This document shows, one piece after another, positions 51,988-60,718 of a stretch of DNA of 64,000 nucleotides. This DNA comes from Deltaproteobacteria bacterium (lineage in GTDB: Bacteria > UBA10199 > DSSB01): positions 243,945 through 307,944 of the forward strand of contig JACKPJ010000001.1 of NCBI GenBank assembly GCA_024233625.1. Direction: 5' to 3'. The notes below the pieces were generated by a model, which worked only from the letters and a program-made list of their open reading frames with translations, did not search any database and was not told where the DNA came from. Made by a program: the position numbers and the translations under genes. Numbering within the stretch: the first letter of the stretch is position 1; every line of letters begins with the position of its first letter.

Positions 51988-52018
51988 TGTTTGAGCCCCG
52001 TTTATCGGGGCGAGTTTG
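51988..52018. repeat. dispersed hairpin repeat, copy 2, containing the prmC stop codon
   Basis: CCCCGTTTATCGGGG with the same flanks as the 1013 copy. The TAA stop of prmC (minus strand) is read from the loop, so the last residues of PrmC are encoded by the repeat. Confidence 0.65.
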
Positions 52019-52880
52019 AAATTAAAAAGAAGCGCTCTTTGCCAGAAAGATCTTTAAGAACAGAAGTCTTTATATCAGGCAACTGCTCATGGGCGAGACT
52101 ACTCAAAATTTTTGACTGTTCCTCTCCCATTTCTCCAATGAATAAAGCACCCGATGCCAAAATATTTTTGAGATTTTCAAAGATCGCCGCATAAACATCC
52201 GTGCCATGTGGGCCGCTGATCAAAGCGCTTTTTGGTTCGAAAAACTGGACTTCTTCTTGCAGCTGTGTCCACTCGGACTCAGGAATATAGGGCGGATTCG
52301 CAGTAATTAAATCGAATTTTTGTGACAAGATTTCCGCGGGCCAGTCTTGCAAAAGATCGGCTTCTATCCAGGTTGTACGGTCTTGTACTTGATGAGCTGC
52401 TGCATTCTCTTGCGCGACAGCCAGTGCTTCCGTCAAAAAATCAATGCCGACACCTTCAGACTGCGGCAAGTTTTTAAGCAAGCTGATTAAAATACAACCG
52501 CTACCTGTGCAGAGATCCAAGATTTTTATTTTTTCTTCTTTTTTTTCTTTCAAAAAATCTAAAGCAAACTCGACCAGCTCTTCAGTTTCGGGACGTGGAA
52601 CCAAAACTGCCGAATTTACTTTAAAGCCGAGACTATAAAATTCGCGCCTTCCCAAAATATAGGCGAGAGGCTCGCGCTGCACGCGGCGTTTGAGCAAAGA
52701 CTTAAATTTTTTTAATTCCTCTTCATCAAGAGGTCTGTCCCACTCCGTATATAAACGAATTCGGGAAATACCCAAAACCTCCTCTAAAAGCAGCTCAACA
52801 TCCAAGCGTGGGTTTTCAACGCCCTTCCCTTGCAAATAGTCCTGGCTCCAGCTAATAATTTTTTGAACCGTCCATTTCAT
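52002..52880 (-). CDS. prmC: release factor glutamine methyltransferase
   Basis: PrmC methylates the glutamine of the GGQ loop in RF1 and RF2. The N-terminal helical recognition domain (about 1-95) ends in AVLVPRPETEELVE. The SAM-binding motif LDLCTGSGCI is at 120-129 and the catalytic NPPY at 195-198. It is 292 aa, normal length. Its last residues (N-S-P-R) are read from the hairpin repeat at 51988-52018. The ATG follows a region with a second hairpin that separates it from the HAD gene. Confidence 0.93.
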   Translation of the reverse strand: MKWTVQKIISWSQDYLQGKGVENPRLDVELLLEEVLGISRIRLYTEWDRPLDEEELKKFKSLLKRRVQREPLAYILGRREFYSLGFKVNSAVLVPRPETEELVEFALDFLKEKKEEKIKILDLCTGSGCILISLLKNLPQSEGVGIDFLTEALAVAQENAAAHQVQDRTTWIEADLLQDWPAEILSQKFDLITANPPYIPESEWTQLQEEVQFFEPKSALISGPHGTDVYAAIFENLKNILASGALFIGEMGEEQSKILSSLAHEQLPDIKTSVLKDLSGKERFFLISNSPR

Positions 52881-52950
52881 CGACCACTCTATCTAAAACG
52901 AAGATGGGTAAATCACAATAAATTAATTGAGAGAAATGAATCAATCTTTG

Positions 52951-52980
52951 CTACTTTCTTTTGGCTTCTAAAGAAAGTAG
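52951..52980 (-). terminator. 10-bp hairpin spanning the end of the HAD gene
   Basis: CTACTTTCTT pairs with AAGAAAGTAG; the TAG stop of the HAD gene falls in the loop. It is a relative of the 1107-1140 hairpin. It probably ends the long minus-strand operon before prmC. Confidence 0.5.
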
Positions 52981-53615
52981 AGAACCCCTGATAAATCGGC
53001 AATCGATTGATGTTCATATTGATGAGCTGGAAGGGATCGATCCAATAATAAGCTCTGCATGCCTATTTTTTCCGCGCCCAAAACATTATCGGCTTTATCA
53101 TCGACAAATAAAACTTCCTTTGCTGAATAACCCAATTGATCTAAAGCAATTTCATAAGCTTTTGCCTCGGGCTTCGAAGCTCCAATTACAGTCGCTGCAC
53201 AAGCGGCTTTAAAAAAATCAAGTAGACCTGTTTTCTCCAGGGAAGCTTCCAAACTAGCTAAAGAAAAATTTGACAAAACTCCCATCTCCAAGCCACACGC
53301 TTTGATTTTTTGAAGAGTGGGAATCACTTCTGGAAAAGGTTGCAAAAATTTTAAATAGTCCAAATCGTGTAATTTTTTTTGTGCAGCTGCATCCAATTGA
53401 TAAACCTGGCTCAGTTCCTGCCAAAAACCTTCAAAAAAAAATTTTTCTTCATGAAGTGTTTTAGGAAAACCCACCTTTCTTCCCCACTTCTCCCAATGTT
53501 CAAAAAGCTCTTGTGTCGAAACCTCAAACAATCCCGTAAAAAAATTCATCGCAGCAGCCTCATCGTAATCAAGCAAGACACCATCGCGATCAAATAGCAC
53601 AGCTTTAATCTGCAT
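52968..53615 (-). CDS. HAD-superfamily hydrolase (phosphatase-like)
   Basis: A classic HAD phosphatase: motif I LFDRDGVLLD near residue 9, with Arg for the usual second-position residue but both Asp in place, motif II LSNFS, motif III in GASKPEAKAYE and motif IV FVDDKADNV. The cap is small and helical. Such enzymes dephosphorylate sugar, nucleotide or prenyl phosphates. Its ATG lies 11 nt inside the end of the nucleoside hydrolase gene, so they are co-translated. Acting on a nucleotide or ribose phosphate would fit that partner (inference). Confidence 0.82.
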   Translation of the reverse strand: MQIKAVLFDRDGVLLDYDEAAAMNFFTGLFEVSTQELFEHWEKWGRKVGFPKTLHEEKFFFEGFWQELSQVYQLDAAAQKKLHDLDYLKFLQPFPEVIPTLQKIKACGLEMGVLSNFSLASLEASLEKTGLLDFFKAACAATVIGASKPEAKAYEIALDQLGYSAKEVLFVDDKADNVLGAEKIGMQSLLLDRSLPAHQYEHQSIADLSGVLYFL

Positions 53616-54675
53616 GAGGTACCTCAAAAATTTCAAAAAAAATTCTTTTTATTTTCTCCGAATTCATTTCAAAAAAATATTGAGCATTGTCACTTTCACG
53701 TTGCAGAACTTCTCCCATCGCCTCAGCCAAATTAAATTTTGGATCTTCCATTGCAGATTGGCACATTTGATTGAGTTCTTTTTGAGAAAGAATGGTGGTG
53801 AGGCGCTCATGAGCTTCTAAAGAAATGACCGACTGGCCTCGCGCCAAACCTTCTTCGGTAATCACTTTGACAAGTGCCGAGCGACTCTTACCTAAACTCG
53901 AATCGACTCCTAAAATAGTGGCAACTAAATCAGGAAAACGCACTGTGGATTCTTGAAAATAATTTTGATTAAAAGCGAGGTATTTTTCGATGGCAATTTG
54001 AAGAAAAGTAAGATTAAGCGCAGAAAAATTGCAGCGTTCTCGGTATTCTTTTTCCGAAAGCACCACTTGATGATGAGCCTCAATGGGAACCAACGCAATA
54101 TTGGCTCCTGAATCCATAACAATTTTTGCCGCTTCGGGATCCTGTCCAAAATTGTATTCTGCCAAGACGGAGTAAGACCCATAATATTTACTGCTTCCCA
54201 AACAAGTTATTTGCAAAAATCTTTTTAAAAGACCGGGATGAGTTTTTTCCGCAACTGCCAGATTTGTCAAAGGCCCCAAACAAATCAAATTTAGATCAAA
54301 ATCTTTTTCCAGACAAGACTGCCAAAAGTCAACAACACCTTTTTGACAATCTTGCGAAACTTTATTTTCATAGGGAAGATCTTGAGTGGATGACCAGAGT
54401 CCATCCCAACCATGCAACATCGCTCCGGTATAACTGCGTTCCTGTTGAAGGGGTTTTTCTGCTCCCGCGAGCACGGGAATTTTCTGCTGATTTAATTGCT
54501 TTAATAAAATAGAAGCGTTGCGCCAGGCGTTTTTAACATCCGAATTTCCTGCAAGAGTACTCACACCCAGAATTTCGATTGGATATCTCTTTTGTAGAAC
54601 TAACCAACTAAGCGCAACCGCGTCATCGACTCCCATGTCCGTGTCGACTAAAATTTTTTTTCTTAAAGTCATCAT
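53605..54675 (-). CDS. inosine-uridine preferring nucleoside hydrolase family (IunH-like)
   Basis: The N-terminal Ca-binding signature ILVDTDMGVDDAVAL (D11, D13, D17, D18) and GVSTLAGN identify the IunH/RihA fold. The enzyme splits N-glycosidic bonds of ribonucleosides. At 356 aa it is slightly longer than usual. It is adjacent, with 163 nt between, to the Rv3378c-like diterpene synthase, and overlaps the HAD gene. That position suggests nucleosides are part of the pathway, either as substrates or as products to be recycled; both are inferences. An AAGACGGAGTAA core lies inside the coding region at 54164. Confidence 0.85.
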   Translation of the reverse strand: MMTLRKKILVDTDMGVDDAVALSWLVLQKRYPIEILGVSTLAGNSDVKNAWRNASILLKQLNQQKIPVLAGAEKPLQQERSYTGAMLHGWDGLWSSTQDLPYENKVSQDCQKGVVDFWQSCLEKDFDLNLICLGPLTNLAVAEKTHPGLLKRFLQITCLGSSKYYGSYSVLAEYNFGQDPEAAKIVMDSGANIALVPIEAHHQVVLSEKEYRERCNFSALNLTFLQIAIEKYLAFNQNYFQESTVRFPDLVATILGVDSSLGKSRSALVKVITEEGLARGQSVISLEAHERLTTILSQKELNQMCQSAMEDPKFNLAEAMGEVLQRESDNAQYFFEMNSEKIKRIFFEIFEVPHAD

Positions 54676-54694
54676 CTAAATTTATACTGACCCT

Positions 54695-54834
54695 ATTGCT
54701 AAGTAGATTTTTTTCACTTTCTGTCCCACGGCTCACACACCGCCGTAGGGCCAGGCTGATGAAATTCTTGCATCAAGTATTGCTTTTAAAAATAAGAATT
54801 TCATCAAAGCCGTTCAAAAAAACTACTTAGCAAT
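54695..54834 (-). ncRNA. structured intercistronic element, copy 2
   Basis: Read on the minus strand: a perfect 12-bp outer stem (54823-54834 with 54695-54706), a T7 tract, GAACGGCTTTGATGAAATT shared with copy 1, the helix GATGAAATTCTT / AAGAATTTCATC, the linker CAGCCTGG, a helix CCC[T]ACGGC / GCCGTGGG with the same bulged T, and AGAAAGTGAAAAAAAT. Compared with copy 1, base pairs differ on both sides in all three helices. It starts directly after the stop of the Rv3378c-like gene and precedes the nucleoside hydrolase. Confidence 0.65.
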
Positions 54835-54838
54835 ACTG

Positions 54839-55723
54839 TCATAAAGATTTCTCTTGAGGCTGTGGCATCGCAATACTCTGGGGATACCAAAACGGTCCCA
54901 CCCGCTGACCCAAGCCAATGGTTGGCGCGTTTTCCCACATATAGCGTTGCTCAAGGGCCGCCGCCGCTCGACCCGTCTTGTCTTTTCTCCAGGTTTTACG
55001 CACAAAATAACTATCATAAAGAATTTCACGAAGCTGCCTGGCATCCAAACTGTAACCGGGCTTTTCACTCCAATAGCATTCCATCCGATCACGCATTACA
55101 AAGGGGGGAAACAAGTCCGGAGATAAAGTCGGTTTACCCGTCGCTACATAAAGGCCTGCCGTGGGAATTTCCATTTCGTAGATATGTTCTGAGAGCTCAC
55201 TTAGTTTTTTAAAATTCACTCCTTGCACACTCGAAAGGATTCGTCTCCACATCATGCCAAAGTCCTCAACGATATTAAACCAAAGATTATGTTCGGAAGT
55301 CTTCGGGCAATTTTGAATTAAACGCTCTTGAGCCGCTTTAAGCTGAGGAAATTTTTCTCCAAAAATAATACGTACTCTCCATCCTCGCCTTTGAAACTCC
55401 GCTAAAGTCGGGCCTCCCGCCAGACCTTGATCCAACCAGCGCCAGAGATTTTCTTGGTAGCCCGGGGTTGACTCTTCAAATAAGGAAGGAATCACCGCTG
55501 TATTAAAAAGATACTTGATCCCATGGTCAAAAATATTTTGATAGGCCTCAATCATGCGATCCAACGAATACTGATAAAGCTCTTGCCCATGGTCTTTCTT
55601 ATTGTGAAGCACGGCATCACGACGCGTTCCTGAGGGAACATAAATCATCGTCTGCGGAGCATAAGTTTTGATTTTCTCCAAAGGAAATTGTATAAATTCT
55701 TCCAAACTAGGTTGCTTATTCAT
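54839..55723 (-). CDS. Rv3378c-like diterpene synthase/prenyl transferase (cis-prenyltransferase fold)
   Basis: The protein aligns with M. tuberculosis Rv3378c, tuberculosinol synthase/tuberculosinyl adenosine transferase: SLEEFIQFPLEKI at the start, the GTRR motif near residues 32-35, FDHGIKYLF near 65-73, and the C-terminal QLREILYDSYFVRK with a final GLGQRVGPFWYP. Rv3378c has DGTRR with a catalytic Asp; here the Asp is Ser (SGTRR), though both Arg and nearby Tyr residues (Y50, Y52) remain. It should remove the diphosphate from the class II cyclase product with water, or join the product to an acceptor. GGAGGG precedes the ATG and the gene overlaps the cyclase by 8 nt. Confidence 0.72.
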   Translation of the reverse strand: MNKQPSLEEFIQFPLEKIKTYAPQTMIYVPSGTRRDAVLHNKKDHGQELYQYSLDRMIEAYQNIFDHGIKYLFNTAVIPSLFEESTPGYQENLWRWLDQGLAGGPTLAEFQRRGWRVRIIFGEKFPQLKAAQERLIQNCPKTSEHNLWFNIVEDFGMMWRRILSSVQGVNFKKLSELSEHIYEMEIPTAGLYVATGKPTLSPDLFPPFVMRDRMECYWSEKPGYSLDARQLREILYDSYFVRKTWRKDKTGRAAAALEQRYMWENAPTIGLGQRVGPFWYPQSIAMPQPQEKSL

Positions 55724-57275
55724 TTTTACCCTCCTCCATTTTTGTGAGTTTATCCAAAATAATTCGTAATATACACGAAAGCTCAAAGGAACGGTCCACT
55801 CGATAGATAGAGAAAAGTTCCTTTCCCACCCATTGTTTTGGATATGTATCACTTTTTTTGGAATGAAAGTTGTTTAACATAAAATCAAACCCCTTTTCTA
55901 ATGCAGGATTCAATTCTTTAGCTAAGTCAGGTAAAGCTGTTTTTAATTCTAATAAAGATAATATAACATAAGAGGTTTCTATATAAGTGGACTGGCTGCT
56001 AGAACCCCAACTACCATTTTCATTTTGTGAATTAATTAAAAAATTAAAACCTTTATCAAAAGCAATTGAGCTCTCTTTTTTAAGGGCAATTAAAGCATGA
56101 CTTGTGCTATAAAACTCTGATATGTGCCATTTATCTTTCCAACAACCGTCTTCTCTTTGAAAAGAGTATAGAAAATCATAAAAAGGAGTTGGGTTTATCT
56201 CTAAATTTGGCATTGCATGAATTGCATGTGCGGTAGCACTTGAGGAAGCATGTAATTCACCTGGGTAAGTAAAAATTTTTTCATCTTTGATAAAAACTTT
56301 CAAAATATTTTTATCAACCGGAAACCCCAAATGACTTAATATTTCTAAACCTTCCGCAGTATCATCCACATCCCCACTGATGAAAAATGGATTGTGGCCA
56401 AAACCATTTTTAGAGATTTCAGAAAAAAGTAATTTGCTTTTGTTTTGTATTAGTGGAAATAGTAGATCTATTTTATCTAAACCTGCCTGTATCATTGGAA
56501 ACAAAGAGAAAATAATTTCAAAATGATGAACAGGCCACGCAAAAGGAAGAAGTCTTGGACTTAAATAATGAGTAGACTTTTCTGCTTGTTGCAAAAAACT
56601 TCTAGCTTGTTCAACATATTCCTTTAATTCAGGTATCAACTCCGCTTTTTTTAACCAAGCAATTGTCGCCGCAGGACTACTTCCAACACTACCTGAAGCA
56701 TCAAACCATAAAGGGTCCGGCAAAAAATCAAAGGCTTCCCAAGAAAAAGCAATTGGAGTTCCTGGACAGGGACCAAGTTGCTCTACAAGTTTGAGCTTTT
56801 TTTCTCGGCTCATCATCAAGATTTCGTAATGCTCATCATCCAATAAAATATTTTTACCTTTTGCTTCATGGAGTAATTTTGGCAAAATGATTTCAACCCC
56901 TACCATTAATTCATCTTCATCAATTTGCTGCCAAAATTTTTTTTGGGTCTTAATAAAATTCAATCCTTCTTGTTGAGCTTTTTTTATTCTAGCAAAATGA
57001 TTCTGATAAGGATCTAAAGCAAGAATAGCCGCAACAGTCGGTACGTCTCGAGAAAGAGGCATATTAATATTTCCCCAACCTCCATCAGCCTGCTGCTGCT
57101 CTAATAGCCATTCAACAGTCGGCATTGGATCCTGAGGAGGCATAAATCTTAAATACTGACAAGTATCATAAATCGAAGGACTTAAAAAACCGCCATCTTT
57201 GCCTAAATCTTTAATAAGAGAAACGAGCTCTTTTTCGACGCGTTTTTTCAGGTTCAAAAGTTCGGATCGGTTCAT
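55716..57275 (-). CDS. class II diterpene cyclase (halimadienyl/copalyl diphosphate synthase-like)
   Basis: The 519-residue protein is a terpene cyclase with beta- and gamma-type alpha/alpha barrels. It carries the protonation motif DVDD at 302-305 (ISGDVDDTAEG) and lacks the class I DDxxD. QW-type repeats are visible (QQADGGWGNI near 61, QREDGCWKDKWH, QNENGSWGSSSQSTYIETS). Size and layout match Rv3377c (501 aa) of M. tuberculosis, which turns GGPP into tuberculosinyl diphosphate; WKDKWH with the following YSTSHALIA is shared in pattern. It overlaps mvaD by 4 nt and the Rv3378c-like gene by 8 nt. The skeleton of the product cannot be read from the sequence. Confidence 0.82.
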   Translation of the reverse strand: MNRSELLNLKKRVEKELVSLIKDLGKDGGFLSPSIYDTCQYLRFMPPQDPMPTVEWLLEQQQADGGWGNINMPLSRDVPTVAAILALDPYQNHFARIKKAQQEGLNFIKTQKKFWQQIDEDELMVGVEIILPKLLHEAKGKNILLDDEHYEILMMSREKKLKLVEQLGPCPGTPIAFSWEAFDFLPDPLWFDASGSVGSSPAATIAWLKKAELIPELKEYVEQARSFLQQAEKSTHYLSPRLLPFAWPVHHFEIIFSLFPMIQAGLDKIDLLFPLIQNKSKLLFSEISKNGFGHNPFFISGDVDDTAEGLEILSHLGFPVDKNILKVFIKDEKIFTYPGELHASSSATAHAIHAMPNLEINPTPFYDFLYSFQREDGCWKDKWHISEFYSTSHALIALKKESSIAFDKGFNFLINSQNENGSWGSSSQSTYIETSYVILSLLELKTALPDLAKELNPALEKGFDFMLNNFHSKKSDTYPKQWVGKELFSIYRVDRSFELSCILRIILDKLTKMEEGKNE

Positions 57276-58354
57276 AAAATCTCCTTCGGCCCTGAACCAC
57301 TATGATCATGAAGAACCTTTTGCATTTCGCAAAACTTTCTGAGCTCCTGATCGATAAAGGCTTTAACGGTATTATGGACGAGCTTTGGATAAAGAAGATG
57401 CAAGTTGGGGCCTGCATCCAAACTAAAACAAAGAGGAACCTTATTTTGATTTCTAAAATCCCATATTTTTTCAATACATTGAAGCGTATTGGGATTCATT
57501 AAAATAAAGGGCTTCGCAGAACTCATCATCAGACTATGCAGAGTTAATGCTTCCGATTCTGCAATACTCGCAAAACCATCCCAATCCCCTGTTTCTAAAG
57601 TTTTTAATACCTTTTTAAAATTTTTGCGCGCTTGCTCATATCGAGCCGAAGCAAAAGGATGCTCTTGCATCAGTTGATGACCTGCACGACTTGAAACCTC
57701 TTTAGCCTTTGAATCAATAATCAAAATACTATCTCTCAGGCCTTGAAAAATTTCATGAACCTTTATCCGAATTGGACTTCCCCAATGACTTGAACTCTCT
57801 TTTAAACTTTTATTTTCTCCCCAAGCAACCCAAGGTCCATAAATCGACCGGCAAGCACTGCCCGAAGCAAGTCGTGCCAAATAAGAAGCGCGCTGTAAAA
57901 AATCTTTTTGGCTTAGAGTATGTCCTTTGACCTGTGCTTCCAATTGGGCCAGTCCCAAAGTTAAAGCACTCATACTCGATGCGGAAGATGCAATCCCTGC
58001 TGAGTGGGGAAAACTATTGTGTGAATAAATCCGCATATCAAAATCATTTATCCAAGCGAGCTCTTCCTTCATCGACTGCAAATAACGCTTAATTTTTTGT
58101 TTAAATTCAGTTTGCGTCTGACCTTCAAAAAGGAATTCCAGTTCAGGGTCTTTCTTGGCTGATTTTTTATTTTTTAAATGAATTTCTGTTTCGGTAAAGG
58201 CATTGGAAAGGGTCAAGCTCAAAGAAGGGTTTTGAGGAATTTGCTGAGCTTTTTTACCCCAATATTTAATAATTGCAATATTCGAAGGGCTTCTCCACGC
58301 AACTCGCAGATCGTGAGAGAGATCGCTTTCAACTTGCTCTAGCTTTAAAGTCAT
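57272..58354 (-). CDS. mvaD: diphosphomevalonate decarboxylase
   Basis: This GHMP-family enzyme makes isopentenyl diphosphate from mevalonate 5-diphosphate with ATP. The opening AWRSPSNIAIIKYWGKK and the PNPSLSLTLS-like stretch (NPSLSLTLSNAFTETEI) are diagnostic. HNSFPHSAGIASSASSMSAL is the ATP/phosphate loop with the catalytic region, followed by RLASGSACRSIYGPWVAWG and a late SLDAGPNLHLLY. At 360 aa it is a little longer than most. It begins 9 nt after the upstream kinase ends and overlaps the cyclase by 4 nt (ATGA). Confidence 0.93.
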   Translation of the reverse strand: MTLKLEQVESDLSHDLRVAWRSPSNIAIIKYWGKKAQQIPQNPSLSLTLSNAFTETEIHLKNKKSAKKDPELEFLFEGQTQTEFKQKIKRYLQSMKEELAWINDFDMRIYSHNSFPHSAGIASSASSMSALTLGLAQLEAQVKGHTLSQKDFLQRASYLARLASGSACRSIYGPWVAWGENKSLKESSSHWGSPIRIKVHEIFQGLRDSILIIDSKAKEVSSRAGHQLMQEHPFASARYEQARKNFKKVLKTLETGDWDGFASIAESEALTLHSLMMSSAKPFILMNPNTLQCIEKIWDFRNQNKVPLCFSLDAGPNLHLLYPKLVHNTVKAFIDQELRKFCEMQKVLHDHSGSGPKEIL

Positions 58355-58363
58355 ATAAATATT

Positions 58364-59341
58364 TTAGCCCATCAAAGCGAAGACTTCGAGAGGGAATACC
58401 GTATTAAAACCTTTTTTTGAAAAATAATTTTTCAGCTCTTCTTCCGTATGACTTTCAGGACAAATCGCTAAAGCAAAGTCTCCTCCCCAAGCTCCTAATG
58501 ATTTGGTTTGGCCAAAAAAATCGAAAAATAAACTTTCTTGAATACGAGGCTTTTTTAGAATTTTAGACATTCTTTTCTCGTGCTCGACAATGAGATTTGA
58601 AAAATTTTCTAAATTTTTCTCCTGACTTAAATCATCTGTCAGCTTGCTAAAAAAAGTAACATCTCGTCCATTGCTTGAAGAACTTTGATTAAATTGATAA
58701 ATGGCTTCATATGAATTTTGTTTTTTTTCTAAGTAGACGAGAAAAAGCTGGGACAAAAAGGGTGGTTTAAAAGCTGCTGGAGTTACTTCCACAGATGAAT
58801 CGCTATTCCTCCTAAAAAAAATCGGACCTTTGGCATTACTGCACGCAATATCATAACCGGACCCCTGAAAAGTTTTCTCTAAAAGAACATAAGGATTGGT
58901 CTCAGCCCATTTCGCTAAATTGGCGATAAGAGTGGAACTTGTTCCCCATCCCCAATAGCGGTCAAAATCCAGATCTGTTTGAATCCGCCAAGAGTCTTTG
59001 GATAATTCCGTAATAAAGGCAGGATTGATCTGTTTGAGTGCTTTAAAAATTTCGATAAGTCTCTTCGCAACGGACAAATCCGTGGCTTGAATCACTTTAA
59101 AGTCGGGCAATAAACATTCTAGTTCAAACCACAAAGCTCTATTTTGAAAACTCTTCCAACTCATTTTACTGGCTTTACTTTTAGTTTGCGCCTGTTTTTG
59201 TACATGCATCGATTGAATCGCTTTTAAAGGCAGGGCCAAGGCTTTCGCCCCCTCTAAAACGAGATACTCACTGCTCAATAAAATCTTCCCATGAGAGAAA
59301 AAAGTTTGAGTCGTCTCTTTTTCAGAATGATCAGTGAACAT
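58364..59341 (-). CDS. GHMP kinase, probable phosphomevalonate kinase of the mevalonate cluster
   Basis: The N-terminal FFSHGKILLSSEYLVLEGAKALALPLK is the GHMP start motif. The phosphate loop is WGWGTSSTLIANLAKW, and GSGYDIACSNAKGPIFF resembles the GYDxA motif of mevalonate-type kinases in Bacteroidetes. A second mevalonate-type kinase lies in the same operon and diphosphomevalonate decarboxylase follows here, so by elimination this one probably makes mevalonate 5-diphosphate. It could have the opposite role to the one at 61901. GAGG precedes the ATG. Confidence 0.72.
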   Translation of the reverse strand: MFTDHSEKETTQTFFSHGKILLSSEYLVLEGAKALALPLKAIQSMHVQKQAQTKSKASKMSWKSFQNRALWFELECLLPDFKVIQATDLSVAKRLIEIFKALKQINPAFITELSKDSWRIQTDLDFDRYWGWGTSSTLIANLAKWAETNPYVLLEKTFQGSGYDIACSNAKGPIFFRRNSDSSVEVTPAAFKPPFLSQLFLVYLEKKQNSYEAIYQFNQSSSSNGRDVTFFSKLTDDLSQEKNLENFSNLIVEHEKRMSKILKKPRIQESLFFDFFGQTKSLGAWGGDFALAICPESHTEEELKNYFSKKGFNTVFPLEVFALMG

Positions 59342-59361
59342 AAAATTGGCTGACCTACCTC

Positions 59362-60696
59362 TTAGTTTTGCAGTTCTTCTAAAAAAGTTCTTACCGCGTT
59401 ATAAGAAATAACATGATCTTTAAAATGTTCGACCGCTAGATTTTTTTGTTCCTCCGTTGCAGTAAAATGGTTGAGCATATTATATAAATGCATTTTCATA
59501 TGACCTTTTTGAATGCCCGTTGTCGTTAAAGAACGTACCGCCGAAAAATTATTTGCCAGACCAGCCGCTGAAGCAATCATCATCAAAGTCTCACTCGAGG
59601 GGTTTTGTAAAAGTTCTAAAGAACATTTCACCATCGGATGCAAATTTGTCAGACCACCCACAACTCCCAAGGCTAAAGGCAAGGTTAAAGAAAAATTGAA
59701 CATGCCTCCACTAAGACTGACTTGTGAAAGGCTGCGATAATGTCCATCACGACATGCAAAAGTATGACCTCCGGCTTCGACAGCTCTAAAATCGTTTCCT
59801 GTCGCTAAAACAACAGCATCAATTCCATTAAAAATTCCTTTATTATGAGTTGCCGCGCGATAAGGATCAATACGAGCGATGTGCACAGCCCTTTCAAATC
59901 TCCAGGCAAACTCTTGTGCCGATAAGGTGCCAAAACCCGTTAACTGTTCAATGGGACAGGCTACCCAAGTTCGCACCAAACAATTGGGTGTATAATTGGA
60001 CAAAATACTCATAATAATCTGAGGTTTTTTTTCAGTTCTTAAGTCTGCATCTGTTTCAAAAAAATCTATGAGGCAATGTGCAAAAGTTTCCAAACAAGTA
60101 TTGATAAAATTAGCGCCCATCGAGTCGCAAGTATCAAAACTAGCCCAAATTTGATAATAATTGCGCTCTACTTCACTCATATTTCTTAAACTAATGTCTT
60201 TGATTCCTCCACCCCGCTTGCGCATATTTTCAGTAATTCCAGTTGTCTCTTGCAAACATTTCACTTTAAATTTGGGAAAGAGTTCTTGGAGCTTTTGTGG
60301 ATTTCCTTCCCAATAAAAATGAACTTGGCCGAGTTTTTCAGTCGCAATAATTTCACTATGAAAACCTCCGCGTTCTGCCCAATATTTTGCAGCGTGTGAG
60401 GCGGCTGCAACCACCGAGCTTTCCTCAATCACCATCGGAACAATATACATCTGATCATTGATGAGAAAGTTTGGCGCCAAACTGTAAGGCATATAAAAAT
60501 TGCTAATGGTATTTTCACTAAACTCATCAAACCTTTGTTGAATGTGGGGGTCGATATACCAATAGCTACGAATTTCTTCTTCAGTTTGATGAGGTGATTT
60601 AAAAAACTGTGAAATAAACTTTATCTTTTCATCTTTATTAAGTTTGCTAAATCCCGTGATGATATCGTGATACATTTCCTTCTTAATAGATGTCAT
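59362..60696 (-). CDS. mvaA: hydroxymethylglutaryl-CoA reductase
   Basis: HMG-CoA reductase produces mevalonate. Catalytic residues are recognisable: Glu in MVIEESSVVAAAS, Asp in CDSMGANFIN (DSMG motif), Lys in THNKGIFNGIDAV, and His in TGIQKGHMKMHL. The whole resembles the bacterial class II form (444 aa, soluble, no membrane domain). GGGAGGGTAAG precedes the ATG. HMG-CoA synthase and acetoacetyl-CoA thiolase are not in the window; they may lie beyond the right edge or elsewhere. Confidence 0.92.
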   Translation of the reverse strand: MTSIKKEMYHDIITGFSKLNKDEKIKFISQFFKSPHQTEEEIRSYWYIDPHIQQRFDEFSENTISNFYMPYSLAPNFLINDQMYIVPMVIEESSVVAAASHAAKYWAERGGFHSEIIATEKLGQVHFYWEGNPQKLQELFPKFKVKCLQETTGITENMRKRGGGIKDISLRNMSEVERNYYQIWASFDTCDSMGANFINTCLETFAHCLIDFFETDADLRTEKKPQIIMSILSNYTPNCLVRTWVACPIEQLTGFGTLSAQEFAWRFERAVHIARIDPYRAATHNKGIFNGIDAVVLATGNDFRAVEAGGHTFACRDGHYRSLSQVSLSGGMFNFSLTLPLALGVVGGLTNLHPMVKCSLELLQNPSSETLMMIASAAGLANNFSAVRSLTTTGIQKGHMKMHLYNMLNHFTATEEQKNLAVEHFKDHVISYNAVRTFLEELQN

Positions 60697-60718
60697 ACCT
60701 TACCCTCCCAATTTTATT

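Noticed and set aside
54720..54834. Simple Rho-independent terminator between the diterpene synthase and nucleoside hydrolase
   Set aside because: The T-tract is at the start of the element, not after the stem, and three separate helices covary with a distant copy, which a terminator does not explain.
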